A DNA stretch of 44,856 bases from a virus. This document shows positions 15,530 through 22,798 of this stretch, piece by piece (within the stretch, counting starts at the first letter, position 1; each line of letters starts with the position of its first letter). The DNA is taken from positions 1 through 44,856 of the IMG/VR virus record IMGVR_UViG_3300009164_000131; one strand, given 5' to 3'. Both the position numbers and the translations under genes were made by a program. Under the pieces are notes generated by a model. The model saw nothing but the letters and a program-made list of their open reading frames with translations, was not told the DNA's origin and searched no databases.

Positions 15530-16636
15530 ATGTCAAATACGATCAAAAGAAAAGAATTAACTAAAAAATTAGTTGGAACGCATGAGCCAAAGCTCGCTGA
15601 GGGCACTGGCTATGATATTTCTTTTATCATGGCATTAAACCACTACAATAGAGAAAACGATGACAAAGACAAACAGAAATGGGCTGTCTCCTATGTCTCA
15701 CAAACTAACAAGCAACTAGCAATTGCGATGTTAAAATTGGATGCTGGATTGTTTAGGCATGCTGGTATTTTATCACGTCTAGTAATGCGGGAACAATATC
15801 TTTCTGAAAAACATGTGTCTGTCCTTCAGGAAAGACTAGAAGTTCTAACACAACTCGCAAAAGAATATATTCCAGCACCAGTTAAACAAGTAACACTAGA
15901 AGAAACAATAGTAGCATCAGTTTCTCTACAAGAACGTATAGATAATAAAGCACATGAATTGGCTGGAGAATTTGAAGGAGCAATTGATAAGTTTGTTCTA
16001 GAAGATAAAATGTTTGATGCTAAAGACTTAATGAAGAAATTAAATGCGTCAGGTCCAGTTGCAAAAATCATCGGGTCATTCTATGTTGACACAGTGAAAG
16101 AATTAGAAGAAGCATATGAAGGTAAAGATGAACAACTTGTTGAGGGTTACTCAAACTTTAAGAAACCGAAACTAAAGAAACTCATTGGGCTCTATCAATC
16201 TATTATTGATGCGGCAGACGTACAGGTTCAGGTAGCGAAAGCAACAAGGAAGCCACGCATTCGTAAAGAGAAACCAGCTGGGGTTCTTGTAGCAAAAATG
16301 AAGTTTAAAAAAGAAGATGCAGAGTATAACATTAAGTCTGTACTTGCTACAAACATAATTAACTCTCAAGAATTGTGGGTGTTTAACACTAAGTATCGTA
16401 AACTTCAGGTATATCGTGCAAACGATCCAAAGGGATTGTCTGTGAAAGGAACTAGCATTATTGGTTATGACCCAGAGACATCTGGTTCTAAAACATTACG
16501 TAAACCAGAGTTGGTATCGAGTTATGCTGGCTTGTCTAAGCGACCGATGAGTCAGACTTATAAGTCTTTAACTACGCAGGAACAAAAAGTGAATGGCAGG
16601 ATTAACGAAGAGCACATTCTGTTGCGTGTATTTTAA
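15530..16636 (+). CDS. conserved hypothetical protein, 368 residues
   Basis: This soluble, Lys-rich protein has an N-terminal helical half (WAVSYVSQTNKQLAIAMLKL, EQYLSEKHVSVLQERLEVL), a linker with PAPVKQVTLEET and LQERIDNK, a basic segment (ATRKPRIRKEKPAG, 237-250) and a beta-rich C-terminal domain (NIINSQELWVFNTKYRKLQVYRA). The C-terminal domain could bind nucleic acid. Its own strong promoter suggests high early expression. I do not recognise its function. Confidence 0.75.
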   Translation: MSNTIKRKELTKKLVGTHEPKLAEGTGYDISFIMALNHYNRENDDKDKQKWAVSYVSQTNKQLAIAMLKLDAGLFRHAGILSRLVMREQYLSEKHVSVLQERLEVLTQLAKEYIPAPVKQVTLEETIVASVSLQERIDNKAHELAGEFEGAIDKFVLEDKMFDAKDLMKKLNASGPVAKIIGSFYVDTVKELEEAYEGKDEQLVEGYSNFKKPKLKKLIGLYQSIIDAADVQVQVAKATRKPRIRKEKPAGVLVAKMKFKKEDAEYNIKSVLATNIINSQELWVFNTKYRKLQVYRANDPKGLSVKGTSIIGYDPETSGSKTLRKPELVSSYAGLSKRPMSQTYKSLTTQEQKVNGRINEEHILLRVF

Positions 16637-16786
16637 ATGAGTGAAATACCCAAAGACCTTATTTATGCAGTAAAGGAAGTGATGGAAAGGCATTGGACTG
16701 GGTTTGGATTTGATGCTCAGGAAATTGCCTTACGTCTTAAGATAGATGTTACTATTGTTCAAACTATAATAGATATGCTAACATGA
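16637..16786 (+). CDS. small helix-turn-helix-like protein
   Basis: The 49-residue protein has FDAQEIALRLKIDVTIVQTIIDML, like the HTH-style segment of the product of 9659-9823. It follows the previous stop directly and overlaps the next start (ATGA). Confidence 0.55.
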   Translation: MSEIPKDLIYAVKEVMERHWTGFGFDAQEIALRLKIDVTIVQTIIDMLT

Positions 16787-17163
16787 AATTAATCTGCGAT
16801 GACCACTCTAACGTCTATTATTGGATAGACGATACGGAGAAACGTATTAGTCCTCACTTTGATTATGAACAAGATGCGGTACAGTGGAAATACAATATTG
16901 ATAATAATGTTTTTAAAGATGATCAACTTAAATTTGATAAGGAAAGAGAAATGGAAATGAAAAATTATAGTATAACGAATGAAGAATATATCGCAGTTCT
17001 GGAAACAGAAATAGAAACACTGCGCAGATACTATTTTGATCCGTATACGGAAGGCACTGGGCATTATAATACTGCCATAGGAGTTCTCCAGTTTAGAATT
17101 TCTCAGATTAAAGCTGAAGATGAGATCAATCGTATTAAAGAACGTAAAGAAGAAATTAAATGA
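16783..17163 (+). CDS. hypothetical protein with YYWIDD/ISP motif
   Basis: The 126-residue protein opens with a segment (VYYWIDDTEKRISPHFDYEQDAVQW) that recurs in the product of 34905-35057 (YTYFWVQEGRTISPYFSSEKEAQDW). The rest is coiled-coil-like. It overlaps the RNase H start by four bases. Function unknown. Confidence 0.65.
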   Translation: MKLICDDHSNVYYWIDDTEKRISPHFDYEQDAVQWKYNIDNNVFKDDQLKFDKEREMEMKNYSITNEEYIAVLETEIETLRRYYFDPYTEGTGHYNTAIGVLQFRISQIKAEDEINRIKERKEEIK

Positions 17164-18059
17164 TTCTAGTTGATTACAGCCAAGTGGCACTGGCAAATTG
17201 TATGTCTTTTAAGACAGAATTAACACGTGGCACTGAAACTGATATCATTAATCTTATTCGTCATTCTACTTTATCTACATTAAAATACTATAAGAAGAAG
17301 TATGGTGGTGAATACGGTGATCTAGTTATCTGTTGTGATGGACGTAAATATTGGCGTAAAGAAATCTTTCAATACTACAAAGGTATGAGAAAAACAAATA
17401 GAGAGAAATCTGCATTTGATTGGAATCTAATCTTTAATGCTCTCAATACTCTGCGTATAGATTTAGCCACGCATTTTCCATATAAAATTATGCATATTGA
17501 ACGTGCCGAAGCAGATGATATCATTGCAGTGTTAACTAAGTTTGCACAAGAGAATGAACTAGTGCAACAGGGTCTAGTTGAGGAACCACAAAAGATTCTT
17601 ATCCTGTCTTCTGATAAAGATTTTAAACAACTTCATCTGTATCCATCAGTCAAGCAATGGTCTCCGATTCAAAAGAAATTTGTTTCTGCAAGTCGACAAG
17701 AGATTATTGAATATAAAATTCAGCACATCGTTAAGGGAGACTCTGGTGATGGTATACCAAACATCCTAAGTAAAGATGATGTGTTCATGATTGGCGAACG
17801 TCAGAAACCAATGAGTGCTAAACGTCTTCAAGAGTTTATTGATGCTGGCGGATTTCCCGCATGCAAGAACGATGAAGAGAAGCGTAATTGGCAAAGGAAT
17901 AGTCACCTCGTTGATTTTGATAACATCCCACCAGACGTATCTGGGGAGATTATAACATCATATATAAATAGTAAACCAACAGGTGATAAGATGTCTATAA
18001 TGACATATCTAATTAACAATCGATGTAAACTTTTATTATCAGAGATCGAGGACTTTTAA
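17160..18059 (+). CDS. rnh: RNase H / 5'-3' exonuclease (T4 Rnh-like)
   Basis: The 299-residue protein (T4 Rnh is 305) belongs to the FEN-1 family and removes RNA primers and adjacent DNA from Okazaki fragments. Metal-binding acidic clusters are visible: ILVDYSQ, VICCDGRKYWRK, ERAEADDIIAVL, ILSSDKDFKQL and KGDSGDGIPN. The helical arch lies around YYKGMRKTNREKSAFDW. It works with primase, ligase and gp32, all encoded here. Confidence 0.93.
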   Translation: MILVDYSQVALANCMSFKTELTRGTETDIINLIRHSTLSTLKYYKKKYGGEYGDLVICCDGRKYWRKEIFQYYKGMRKTNREKSAFDWNLIFNALNTLRIDLATHFPYKIMHIERAEADDIIAVLTKFAQENELVQQGLVEEPQKILILSSDKDFKQLHLYPSVKQWSPIQKKFVSASRQEIIEYKIQHIVKGDSGDGIPNILSKDDVFMIGERQKPMSAKRLQEFIDAGGFPACKNDEEKRNWQRNSHLVDFDNIPPDVSGEIITSYINSKPTGDKMSIMTYLINNRCKLLLSEIEDF

Positions 18060-18060
18060 G

Positions 18061-18483
18061 ATGGCTATATATGTTACAGAAATACTTGATGAGATCAACA
18101 AAGATCCAAAAACAATTGAGAAGTGGAAAAATGATGCCGCATTAAAGTATATTGTCAAGCATGCGTTTGAGAAAGAACATAAGTTTATATTACCTGAAGG
18201 AGATCCTCCGTATAGGGAATCAAATGAACCGATAGGTATGACGCCAACAAATTTTAAGCAAGAGTTGCGTCGTCTTTATATATTCTGTCGCAGTGATTTG
18301 AAACCTATTAAGCGTGAGGCACTTTTTATTGGATTGCTAGAAACTATTCATCCGAGCGAAGCAAAATTATTATTGGCAGTGAAGGATCAAAAACTAAGTA
18401 AGATGTATCCAAAGATTACCGCAAAGCTGATTGCTGAAGCTGGTTTGATTACTCTACCTGTAAAAGAAAAGAAAAATGCCTAG
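18061..18483 (+). CDS. conserved T4-like protein (DUF6433-like)
   Basis: The 140-residue helical protein begins one base after rnh. Its pattern (NDAALKYIVKHAFEKEHKFILPEGDPPYRES, then EALFIGLLETIHPSEAKLLLAVKD) resembles the DUF6433 family of T4-like marine phages. That assignment is from memory. Function unknown. Confidence 0.65.
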   Translation: MAIYVTEILDEINKDPKTIEKWKNDAALKYIVKHAFEKEHKFILPEGDPPYRESNEPIGMTPTNFKQELRRLYIFCRSDLKPIKREALFIGLLETIHPSEAKLLLAVKDQKLSKMYPKITAKLIAEAGLITLPVKEKKNA

Positions 18484-18718
18484 CATAATTATTTACATTA
18501 CCAATTCAGAGGGAACTAAAGTTCCAGCAGAAGTTCGCAGTTGTATACCTGAAGAAAAATTAATATGTATCTATCGTGATTTTAGTAGTGCTAGATTGAC
18601 GCCAGTAACATTTGAGTGGAATTTAGAAACAAAATCATGGACAAACTCAGAGGGGTTTCTGAGCGACTATTCAGGTGGTACAAGTGCTCCAGAAGAGATA
18701 ACTACACGTATTTCCTAA
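18476..18718 (+). CDS. hypothetical small protein
   Basis: The 80-residue beta-rich protein (IIIYITNSEGTKVPAEVRSCIPEEK) overlaps the previous gene by eight bases and is the last gene before a terminator. Not recognised. Confidence 0.55.
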   Translation: MPSIIIYITNSEGTKVPAEVRSCIPEEKLICIYRDFSSARLTPVTFEWNLETKSWTNSEGFLSDYSGGTSAPEEITTRIS

Positions 18719-18765
18719 GTCATTGATTTTAAAGGATATATTCCCAGCTCGGTTTTAACACTATT

Positions 18766-18820
18766 AATAACCCTACTCTTGGTAGGGTTTTTTTACGTCT
18801 ATAAGTTATTGATTTTAAAG
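18766..18820 (+). repeat. 55-bp direct repeat, partner of 9311-9365
   Basis: A 55-bp block containing the terminator and a following TTATTGATTTTAAAG box is identical to 9311-9365. Partial copies of the box recur at 18720-18734 and, inverted, near 24875 and 38287-38304. In both full copies a sigma-70-type promoter follows 15-20 bp downstream. Confidence 0.9.
18769..18794 (+). terminator. CCCTAC-type intrinsic terminator, copy 2
   Basis: The stem AACCCTAC / GTAGGGTT with loop TCTTG and a seven-T tail is identical to copy 1 at 9314. Confidence 0.88.
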
Positions 18821-18834
18821 GCGAAAAATAATGC

Positions 18835-18870
18835 TTTACGGTAATTCAATTTAAGCGTATAATTATTATA
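18835..18870 (+). promoter_or_regulatory. sigma-70-type promoter cassette
   Basis: TTTACG (18835-18840), 17-bp spacer ending AGCG, TATAAT (18858-18863), predicted +1 at ATG 18870. The leader (TTAAGAAAAGGAAAC) leads to ATG 18894. Confidence 0.85.
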
Positions 18871-18893
18871 TGAACTTAAGAAAAGGAAACAAA

Positions 18894-19130
18894 ATGACTG
18901 AATTTGAAATGAAGTGTTACGGTATATCTGAAGCCCAAATCCGTGCTGAATATATGAATTCTATTACTGCTAAATTTAGTGGTTTAGAAATGGTTGCGAT
19001 GGGTGTGCTGTCTGATGCTCAAGAATTAATGGCGATGAATAGCGAGCGAACATCTGAACAGGCTCGTAAGAATATTAATATCGCAAAATTTATTCTCTGT
19101 GAAATTATGGAAAAGAAAGAGGCAGTTTAA
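18894..19130 (+). CDS. hypothetical small protein
   Basis: The 78-residue helical protein (EMVAMGVLSDAQELMAMNSERTSEQARKNINIAKFI) is placed at the ATG after AAAAGGAAACAAA. The leader ATG at 18870 is in frame and would add MNLRKGNK. Not recognised. Confidence 0.65.
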   Translation: MTEFEMKCYGISEAQIRAEYMNSITAKFSGLEMVAMGVLSDAQELMAMNSERTSEQARKNINIAKFILCEIMEKKEAV

Positions 19131-19131
19131 T

Positions 19132-19293
19132 ATGAGAGGTTCTATTCGTACTTTCCTTGGGTTATTATTATTGATGCTTGCTGGATCGTCTATGGATTTT
19201 GCAGCAGACAATGAAATAATTTATATCCTTGGTGTTGCTTTTCTTGGTGGCATGATTGCTATGTCTGGTATAAATGAGATGAGGAAATTATAA
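19132..19293 (+). CDS. small membrane protein
   Basis: The 53-residue protein has two hydrophobic segments (TFLGLLLLMLAGSSM and IIYILGVAFLGGMIAM). It follows the previous stop directly and its stop overlaps the next start (TAATG). Confidence 0.6.
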   Translation: MRGSIRTFLGLLLLMLAGSSMDFAADNEIIYILGVAFLGGMIAMSGINEMRKL

Positions 19294-19490
19294 TGGTAAA
19301 TCCGTATGCTGATATTGATATTGAAGAATTCAATCTTGAGTTAGACGACATTGCTCGTAAAGAACGTGAGTCGATGACTGAACAAGAATTTGAAGACATG
19401 ATGAATAAGATGGCAAGTGAATATGAAACGCAACTTCATGTGGCATTTTCATATGACGAAGATACAAGTAATTGTGGAGAAAACGAATAA
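19293..19490 (+). CDS. acidic hypothetical small protein
   Basis: The 65-residue protein is strongly acidic (DIDIEEFNLELDDIARKERESMTEQEFEDMM). Its stop overlaps the next start. Acidic small early proteins can mimic DNA or bind host enzymes, but nothing here shows that. Confidence 0.55.
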   Translation: MVNPYADIDIEEFNLELDDIARKERESMTEQEFEDMMNKMASEYETQLHVAFSYDEDTSNCGENE

Positions 19491-19750
19491 TGAATGATGA
19501 TTGGTCTAACGCAGTTGCAAAGTTATTAGAGGTGCATATATCAAATGGTGCTAGAAGTTACTATGCTGGTATTCCAATACAGTTTTTGAAGGATGTTCAA
19601 AAATTCTTAAGAATTCAAAAGACAATTCCTTCTGGCTATAGATATATCTTTCGTGGTCCACGTAGACGTGGTGCTGTTAGTACAAGATTAGGTGATGCGC
19701 ATTCTTTTTGCATCTATCCAAATTCTGAACAACATAAGATTAAAATTTAA
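19490..19750 (+). CDS. hypothetical small protein
   Basis: The 86-residue protein has a basic centre (YIFRGPRRRGAVSTRLG) and is otherwise mixed alpha/beta. The start at 19490 overlaps the previous stop. No family recognised. Confidence 0.55.
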   Translation: MNDDWSNAVAKLLEVHISNGARSYYAGIPIQFLKDVQKFLRIQKTIPSGYRYIFRGPRRRGAVSTRLGDAHSFCIYPNSEQHKIKI

Positions 19751-19757
19751 GGTAAGT

Positions 19758-20030
19758 ATGAAAAACAAAGACAGAGAAATATTATTAATACTGCAGGAAG
19801 AATGTGCCGAGGTTACTCAAGCAATTTCCAAAGTATTTCGGTTTGGTGTTAACGATGAGTACAAAGGTGTAACGAATAAGCAACACCTAGAAGAAGAGAT
19901 CGGTGATTTAATGTGTATGATTGACTTACTAATAGATAGTGGTGTTGTTAACGAAACAGAAATATTAACTGCAAGACGAGAGAAACTGCAGAAGTTACAC
20001 CTGTGGTCTACGATTTTTGAGGAAAAGTAA
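19758..20030 (+). CDS. MazG-like nucleotide pyrophosphohydrolase
   Basis: The 90-residue protein has the all-alpha NTP pyrophosphatase pattern: LQEECAEVTQAISK (ExxE) and HLEEEIGDLMCMIDLL (ExxD). It could hydrolyse NTPs, (d)NTPs or (p)ppGpp and so shift nucleotide pools. The start after GGTAAGT removes an out-of-family N-terminal extension. A second MazG-type gene lies at 30964. Confidence 0.75.
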   Translation: MKNKDREILLILQEECAEVTQAISKVFRFGVNDEYKGVTNKQHLEEEIGDLMCMIDLLIDSGVVNETEILTARREKLQKLHLWSTIFEEK

Positions 20031-20052
20031 TCTTGGAAAACAGTTTGCAAAC

Positions 20053-20088
20053 TTGACGAAAATTAATTTATCAGGTATAATAACAGTG
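20053..20088 (+). promoter_or_regulatory. sigma-70-type promoter
   Basis: TTGACG (20053-20058), a 17-bp spacer ending CAGG, and TATAAT (20076-20081). The -35 is the closest to host consensus in the window. The gene begins at 20119 after GGAGAGTAAGAA. Confidence 0.85.
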
Positions 20089-20118
20089 TAGGGTTTGATT
20101 TTAAATGGAGAGTAAGAA

Positions 20119-20349
20119 ATGACTGCAAATGAATTAGCTGATATATTGCAATATGGTGATGGAACTGGATATTTGCATTGTAGTAATATAAAAACATCAG
20201 TAACGTATGCTGCTGCGCTTATGTTACAGCAACAAGCCAAAGAGATTGAGGATTTGAAAACTTTTATAACTGTTAACAGAATGCAAATATTAGATGCATT
20301 AGATAATGTAGATGCAATATTAAAGAGAGCGAGGAACACTGATGTTTAA
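20119..20349 (+). CDS. hypothetical small protein
   Basis: The 76-residue product begins MTANELADILQYGDG and has a helical C-terminus (QQQAKEIEDLKTFI...LDALDNVDAILKRA) that may form a coiled coil. It overlaps the next gene. Confidence 0.6.
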   Translation: MTANELADILQYGDGTGYLHCSNIKTSVTYAAALMLQQQAKEIEDLKTFITVNRMQILDALDNVDAILKRARNTDV

Positions 20350-20509
20350 TAAAAATGCATTTCAAATAGTAGCAATTGAGAAGGATACAAATGTTGCTGA
20401 AGTAGTAGGAACATATGCTAACTATCTTACAGCTGAAGACACTTTGTTCAGGCTACAAGAAGGTGATAAAGAGTGTGAGTATTATATTGAAGAAGTAACT
20501 TGTGAATAA
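20342..20509 (+). CDS. hypothetical small acidic protein
   Basis: The 55-residue product (VGTYANYLTAEDTLFRLQEGDKECEYYIEEV) resembles small phage proteins with a YxxxxxAE...L pattern. It overlaps the previous gene by eight bases. No function recognised. Confidence 0.55.
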   Translation: MFNKNAFQIVAIEKDTNVAEVVGTYANYLTAEDTLFRLQEGDKECEYYIEEVTCE

Positions 20510-20527
20510 CTTAATAAAGGATATATT

Positions 20528-21190
20528 ATGAAAAAGAGTATTTTGTGTTTAGCATGTATTGCAATTATGTCAAGTGGGTGTTCTTCCTTTGGAACGAAAG
20601 CACCTGCTCCGATAATTAAAGTTGAGAACAAACTTGAACAGAAGCCAGACATTAAGAAAGCGGAAGCAGAGTTTCTTGAAGCCAATGGTTCTTTACAATT
20701 ACAGTTCTCTGAAGATGGCGAATGGTTAGTTATCAAAACAACTGGCACTGCTCCTATTAACTTTAATCATCCTCAAGGACATGAAGATGCGTTCATGCTT
20801 GCTGGTATGCGTGCGAAACGTAATCTAATTGAGTTCTTGAATAATGATGTTAAGAGCACAAAGACAGCTGAGAATATCACAAAGACTTCTCTTCGTGATT
20901 TGGTTTCTGTTAAGAATACAGAGCAACGTAATCCTGACGTAAAGAAAAATGATGAGGATGACTCTCAAGGTGTAGATACTTATAGTGAAGAAGATCGTCG
21001 TAGAGCCAGTCGCATTTCACAAAATGTAACTGAAAGCATTCGCGATTCATCTCAGGGTATTATCAAGGGAGCATATATTGCATCGCGACGCATTGATCGT
21101 GATAGTAATATGGTAACTGTAGTGTTAGTAGTTTCTAAGAAAACTATTAATACATCAGCAAATGTTCGTAAAATGATGAATGGTTTCTAA
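20528..21190 (+). CDS. lipoprotein, LPP20/FlgP-like
   Basis: The 220-residue protein has a lipoprotein signal with lipobox (IMSSGC, Cys18) and a domain with AMLAGMRAKRNLIEFL-like repeats of small residues, then an Arg-rich helix (EEDRRRASRISQNVTESIRDSSQGIIKGAY) and a beta strand (MVTVVLVVSKK). This reminds me of LPP20/FlgP or DUF6844 outer-membrane lipoproteins. It overlaps the next gene (TAATG), which is also exported. Confidence 0.6.
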   Translation: MKKSILCLACIAIMSSGCSSFGTKAPAPIIKVENKLEQKPDIKKAEAEFLEANGSLQLQFSEDGEWLVIKTTGTAPINFNHPQGHEDAFMLAGMRAKRNLIEFLNNDVKSTKTAENITKTSLRDLVSVKNTEQRNPDVKKNDEDDSQGVDTYSEEDRRRASRISQNVTESIRDSSQGIIKGAYIASRRIDRDSNMVTVVLVVSKKTINTSANVRKMMNGF

Positions 21191-22179
21191 TGAAGAAGTC
21201 TATTCTTGCTTTATTGCTGGCATCGACATTGGTACATGCTGAACCGATAACTGTAACTGGTTATGGTTCTACCTATGATTCTGCATTGAAGAATGCAAAA
21301 ACACAGGCTCTTGAAAAGGGTGCCAGCACTTTTATTATTGGTGAAAATGCTGCGAGAAATGGTAGAGTAACTGAACAGATTGATCAATATAATGGTGGTA
21401 TAATTAAATCATATGCCATAGTGAATAGTACTACTGCGTTCAATGGATATGAGATAACTATTACCGCTGATGTAGTTCCGAAGGATAATCGTGTTGTTAG
21501 AGAGTCTGCGGAATTTACACCAAACTATAAAGAGTTCAATGAACGTCTTGCGGTATTTGATCAGATAGATAATGTTGGTAAAGCCATCACAGCGAAACTT
21601 GTCAATCCAAAGTATGAGATTGGACGCAGAACAGTTGTAATGAACGCAAGTATTGTCATGTCGTTTCAACCAAAATGGTTAAGTGATGTTAAAGAGTTCA
21701 GTACTGTTATAAATGAGAAGGGAAGTACTTCATCTAATACTTACAATAGAGTTCATGGTGGAGTTGTTGCTGGACTTTTACCTGTGTCACCATTCCTTGC
21801 TGTAGCTGCAACTGCATTTACTGAGAAGCCACAGAAAACAAGTAATGCGATGATGATATGTTTTGATTCATCACGCAATTGTAGCACAGTTGGTATAAGT
21901 TTTGATAACATTCCAAGATCGCCGAAGTTGGTAATAATTGGAGTAACTGAGAGTGGGCATGAGCGTATACTTTATGAGCATTTACTTAATACAAATTTGT
22001 ATGAGTTCTATTCTCCAGGTGAAACTGTTACAAGTAAGTATTTTGTAAGTTACAATGTTACATATAAACAACCAACACTAATGTTAAATACAAAAAAGAC
22101 TGACATCGTTGATGTGAGTTTCGATATTGATACTGATTTTGCAAGGCAGTTGCGAGGTGTTAAAATATATTTGAAGTAA
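21190..22179 (+). CDS. secreted protein, FlgT-like or CsgG-related
   Basis: The 329-residue protein has a signal peptide (MKKSILALLLASTLVHA) followed by ITVTGYGSTYDSALKNAKTQALEKGAS, a fold pattern like the N-terminal domain of FlgT-type envelope proteins. A long beta-rich remainder follows. It is paired with the upstream lipoprotein. CsgG-like genes are known in some T4-like marine phages, so an envelope complex altering the host surface is possible. The family assignment is tentative. Confidence 0.5.
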   Translation: MKKSILALLLASTLVHAEPITVTGYGSTYDSALKNAKTQALEKGASTFIIGENAARNGRVTEQIDQYNGGIIKSYAIVNSTTAFNGYEITITADVVPKDNRVVRESAEFTPNYKEFNERLAVFDQIDNVGKAITAKLVNPKYEIGRRTVVMNASIVMSFQPKWLSDVKEFSTVINEKGSTSSNTYNRVHGGVVAGLLPVSPFLAVAATAFTEKPQKTSNAMMICFDSSRNCSTVGISFDNIPRSPKLVIIGVTESGHERILYEHLLNTNLYEFYSPGETVTSKYFVSYNVTYKQPTLMLNTKKTDIVDVSFDIDTDFARQLRGVKIYLK

Positions 22180-22192
22180 TGCTTTACAATGC

Positions 22193-22228
22193 TTTACCGT
22201 AATTCATTTCTCAGGTATAATTATATTA
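22193..22228 (+). promoter_or_regulatory. sigma-70-type promoter for the RNA gene cluster
   Basis: TTTACC (22193-22198), 17-bp spacer ending CAGG and TATAAT (22216-22221), predicted +1 at 22228. It lies directly upstream of the tRNA and structured-RNA block. Confidence 0.85.
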
Positions 22229-22242
22229 TGTTATACGTTTTA

Positions 22243-22279
22243 TGGGGTGTGGCTCATCGTGAGATGCCCAGTCACCCCA
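22243..22279 (+). ncRNA. 5' hairpin of the tRNA-cluster transcript
   Basis: TGGGGTG-TGG (22243-22252) pairs with CCA-CACCCCA (22268-22279, two bulged bases), capped by CTCA-TCG-TGAG. It starts 15 nt after the predicted transcription start and is not followed by a T run, so it is not a terminator. It could protect the transcript 5' end or direct processing. Confidence 0.55.
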
Positions 22280-22283
22280 CCTT

Positions 22284-22358
22284 ACTCGGTTCGTCTATCG
22301 GTTAGGACATACGGTTTTCATCCGTATAAGAGCAGTTCAATTCTGCTACCGAGTACCA
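22284..22358 (+). tRNA. tRNA-Glu (UUC)
   Basis: A seven-bp acceptor stem ACTCGGT / ACCGAGT, anticodon stem ATACGG/CCGTAT with loop TTTTCAT (anticodon TTC), T arm GCAG-TTCAATT-CTGC and an encoded ACCA end. It decodes GAA/GAG. Confidence 0.93.
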
Positions 22359-22360
22359 GA

Positions 22361-22585
22361 TTTAATTACATTGGTTACCAAACCAGTAGGTAATTTAGCA
22401 AGTGGATTCCAGTTGACGGACTGGCACTTCTAAGTTACACGAAAGATGGAAACGAAGCCGAAAGGTGGATACGGTGGTCACGCTGGAAGAATTGGCAAGT
22501 AATGTGTGCGAAAGACAAGTCCATGGACGGCATGGTAGGACAGGTTTAAAACTGTTGTTTCTTTCAAACATCCAGTGTAATTAAA
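22361..22585 (+). ncRNA. structured non-coding RNA A (unidentified)
   Basis: TTTAATTACATTGG (22361-22374) pairs with CCAGTGTAATTAAA (22572-22585), 14 bp with one G-U, closing the whole 225-nt segment. Inside are TTACC/GGTAA (22375-22393), a two-part hairpin AAGTG...CACTT with CCAGT/ACTGG (22400-22429), GAAA-containing loops and a GTCC/GGAC hairpin near 22519-22540. No ORF and no known family match from memory. It lies between tRNA genes in one transcript. Confidence 0.6.
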
Positions 22586-22590
22586 TGTGG

Positions 22591-22710
22591 TATTAGTTTA
22601 GCTGACGTAAGCCATTGAGTAAACGTCAACTCTCCGTAACCATATCAATAAACAGTAAACTCGAGTAAAGCTGTTGAGGTATAGCAAACAGTACGTCAGC
22701 TAAACTAATA
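22591..22710 (+). ncRNA. structured non-coding RNA B (unidentified)
   Basis: A perfect 19-bp inverted repeat, TATTAGTTTAGCTGACGTA at 22591-22609 and its complement at 22692-22710, closes an 82-nt interior. Inside, AACAG/CTGTT and GAGT/ACTC can form smaller hairpins. Only five bases separate it from RNA A, and tRNA-Asn begins six bases later. It lacks a T run and is not a simple terminator. Confidence 0.65.
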
Positions 22711-22716
22711 GTAAAT

Positions 22717-22792
22717 TGCCTTGTAGCTCAGTTGGTAGAGCAAATGACTGTTAATCATTGGGTCGCTGGTTCGAGCCCAGCCGAGGCAGCCA
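22717..22792 (+). tRNA. tRNA-Asn (GUU)
   Basis: Acceptor TGCCTTG / CGAGGCA with discriminator G and encoded CCA, D arm GCTCAGTTGGTAGAGC, anticodon loop CTGTTAA (anticodon GTT), T arm CTGG-TTCGAGC-CCAG. Confidence 0.96.
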
Positions 22793-22798
22793 TGACAT

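Noticed and set aside
9311-18820. CRISPR-like array or attachment sites from dispersed repeats
   Set aside because: The repeats are single, widely spaced terminator-promoter blocks rather than regular repeat-spacer units. No integrase or cas gene is present.
22243-22279. Truncated tRNA at the start of the RNA cluster
   Set aside because: The seven-bp stem and following CC look tRNA-like, but there is no anticodon or T arm in 37 nt. A simple hairpin explains it.
22361-22585. RNase P RNA, 6S RNA, group I intron or GOLLD identity for RNA A
   Set aside because: None of the conserved core sequences I know from these RNAs is visible. The segment is also shorter than GOLLD. It is left unidentified.
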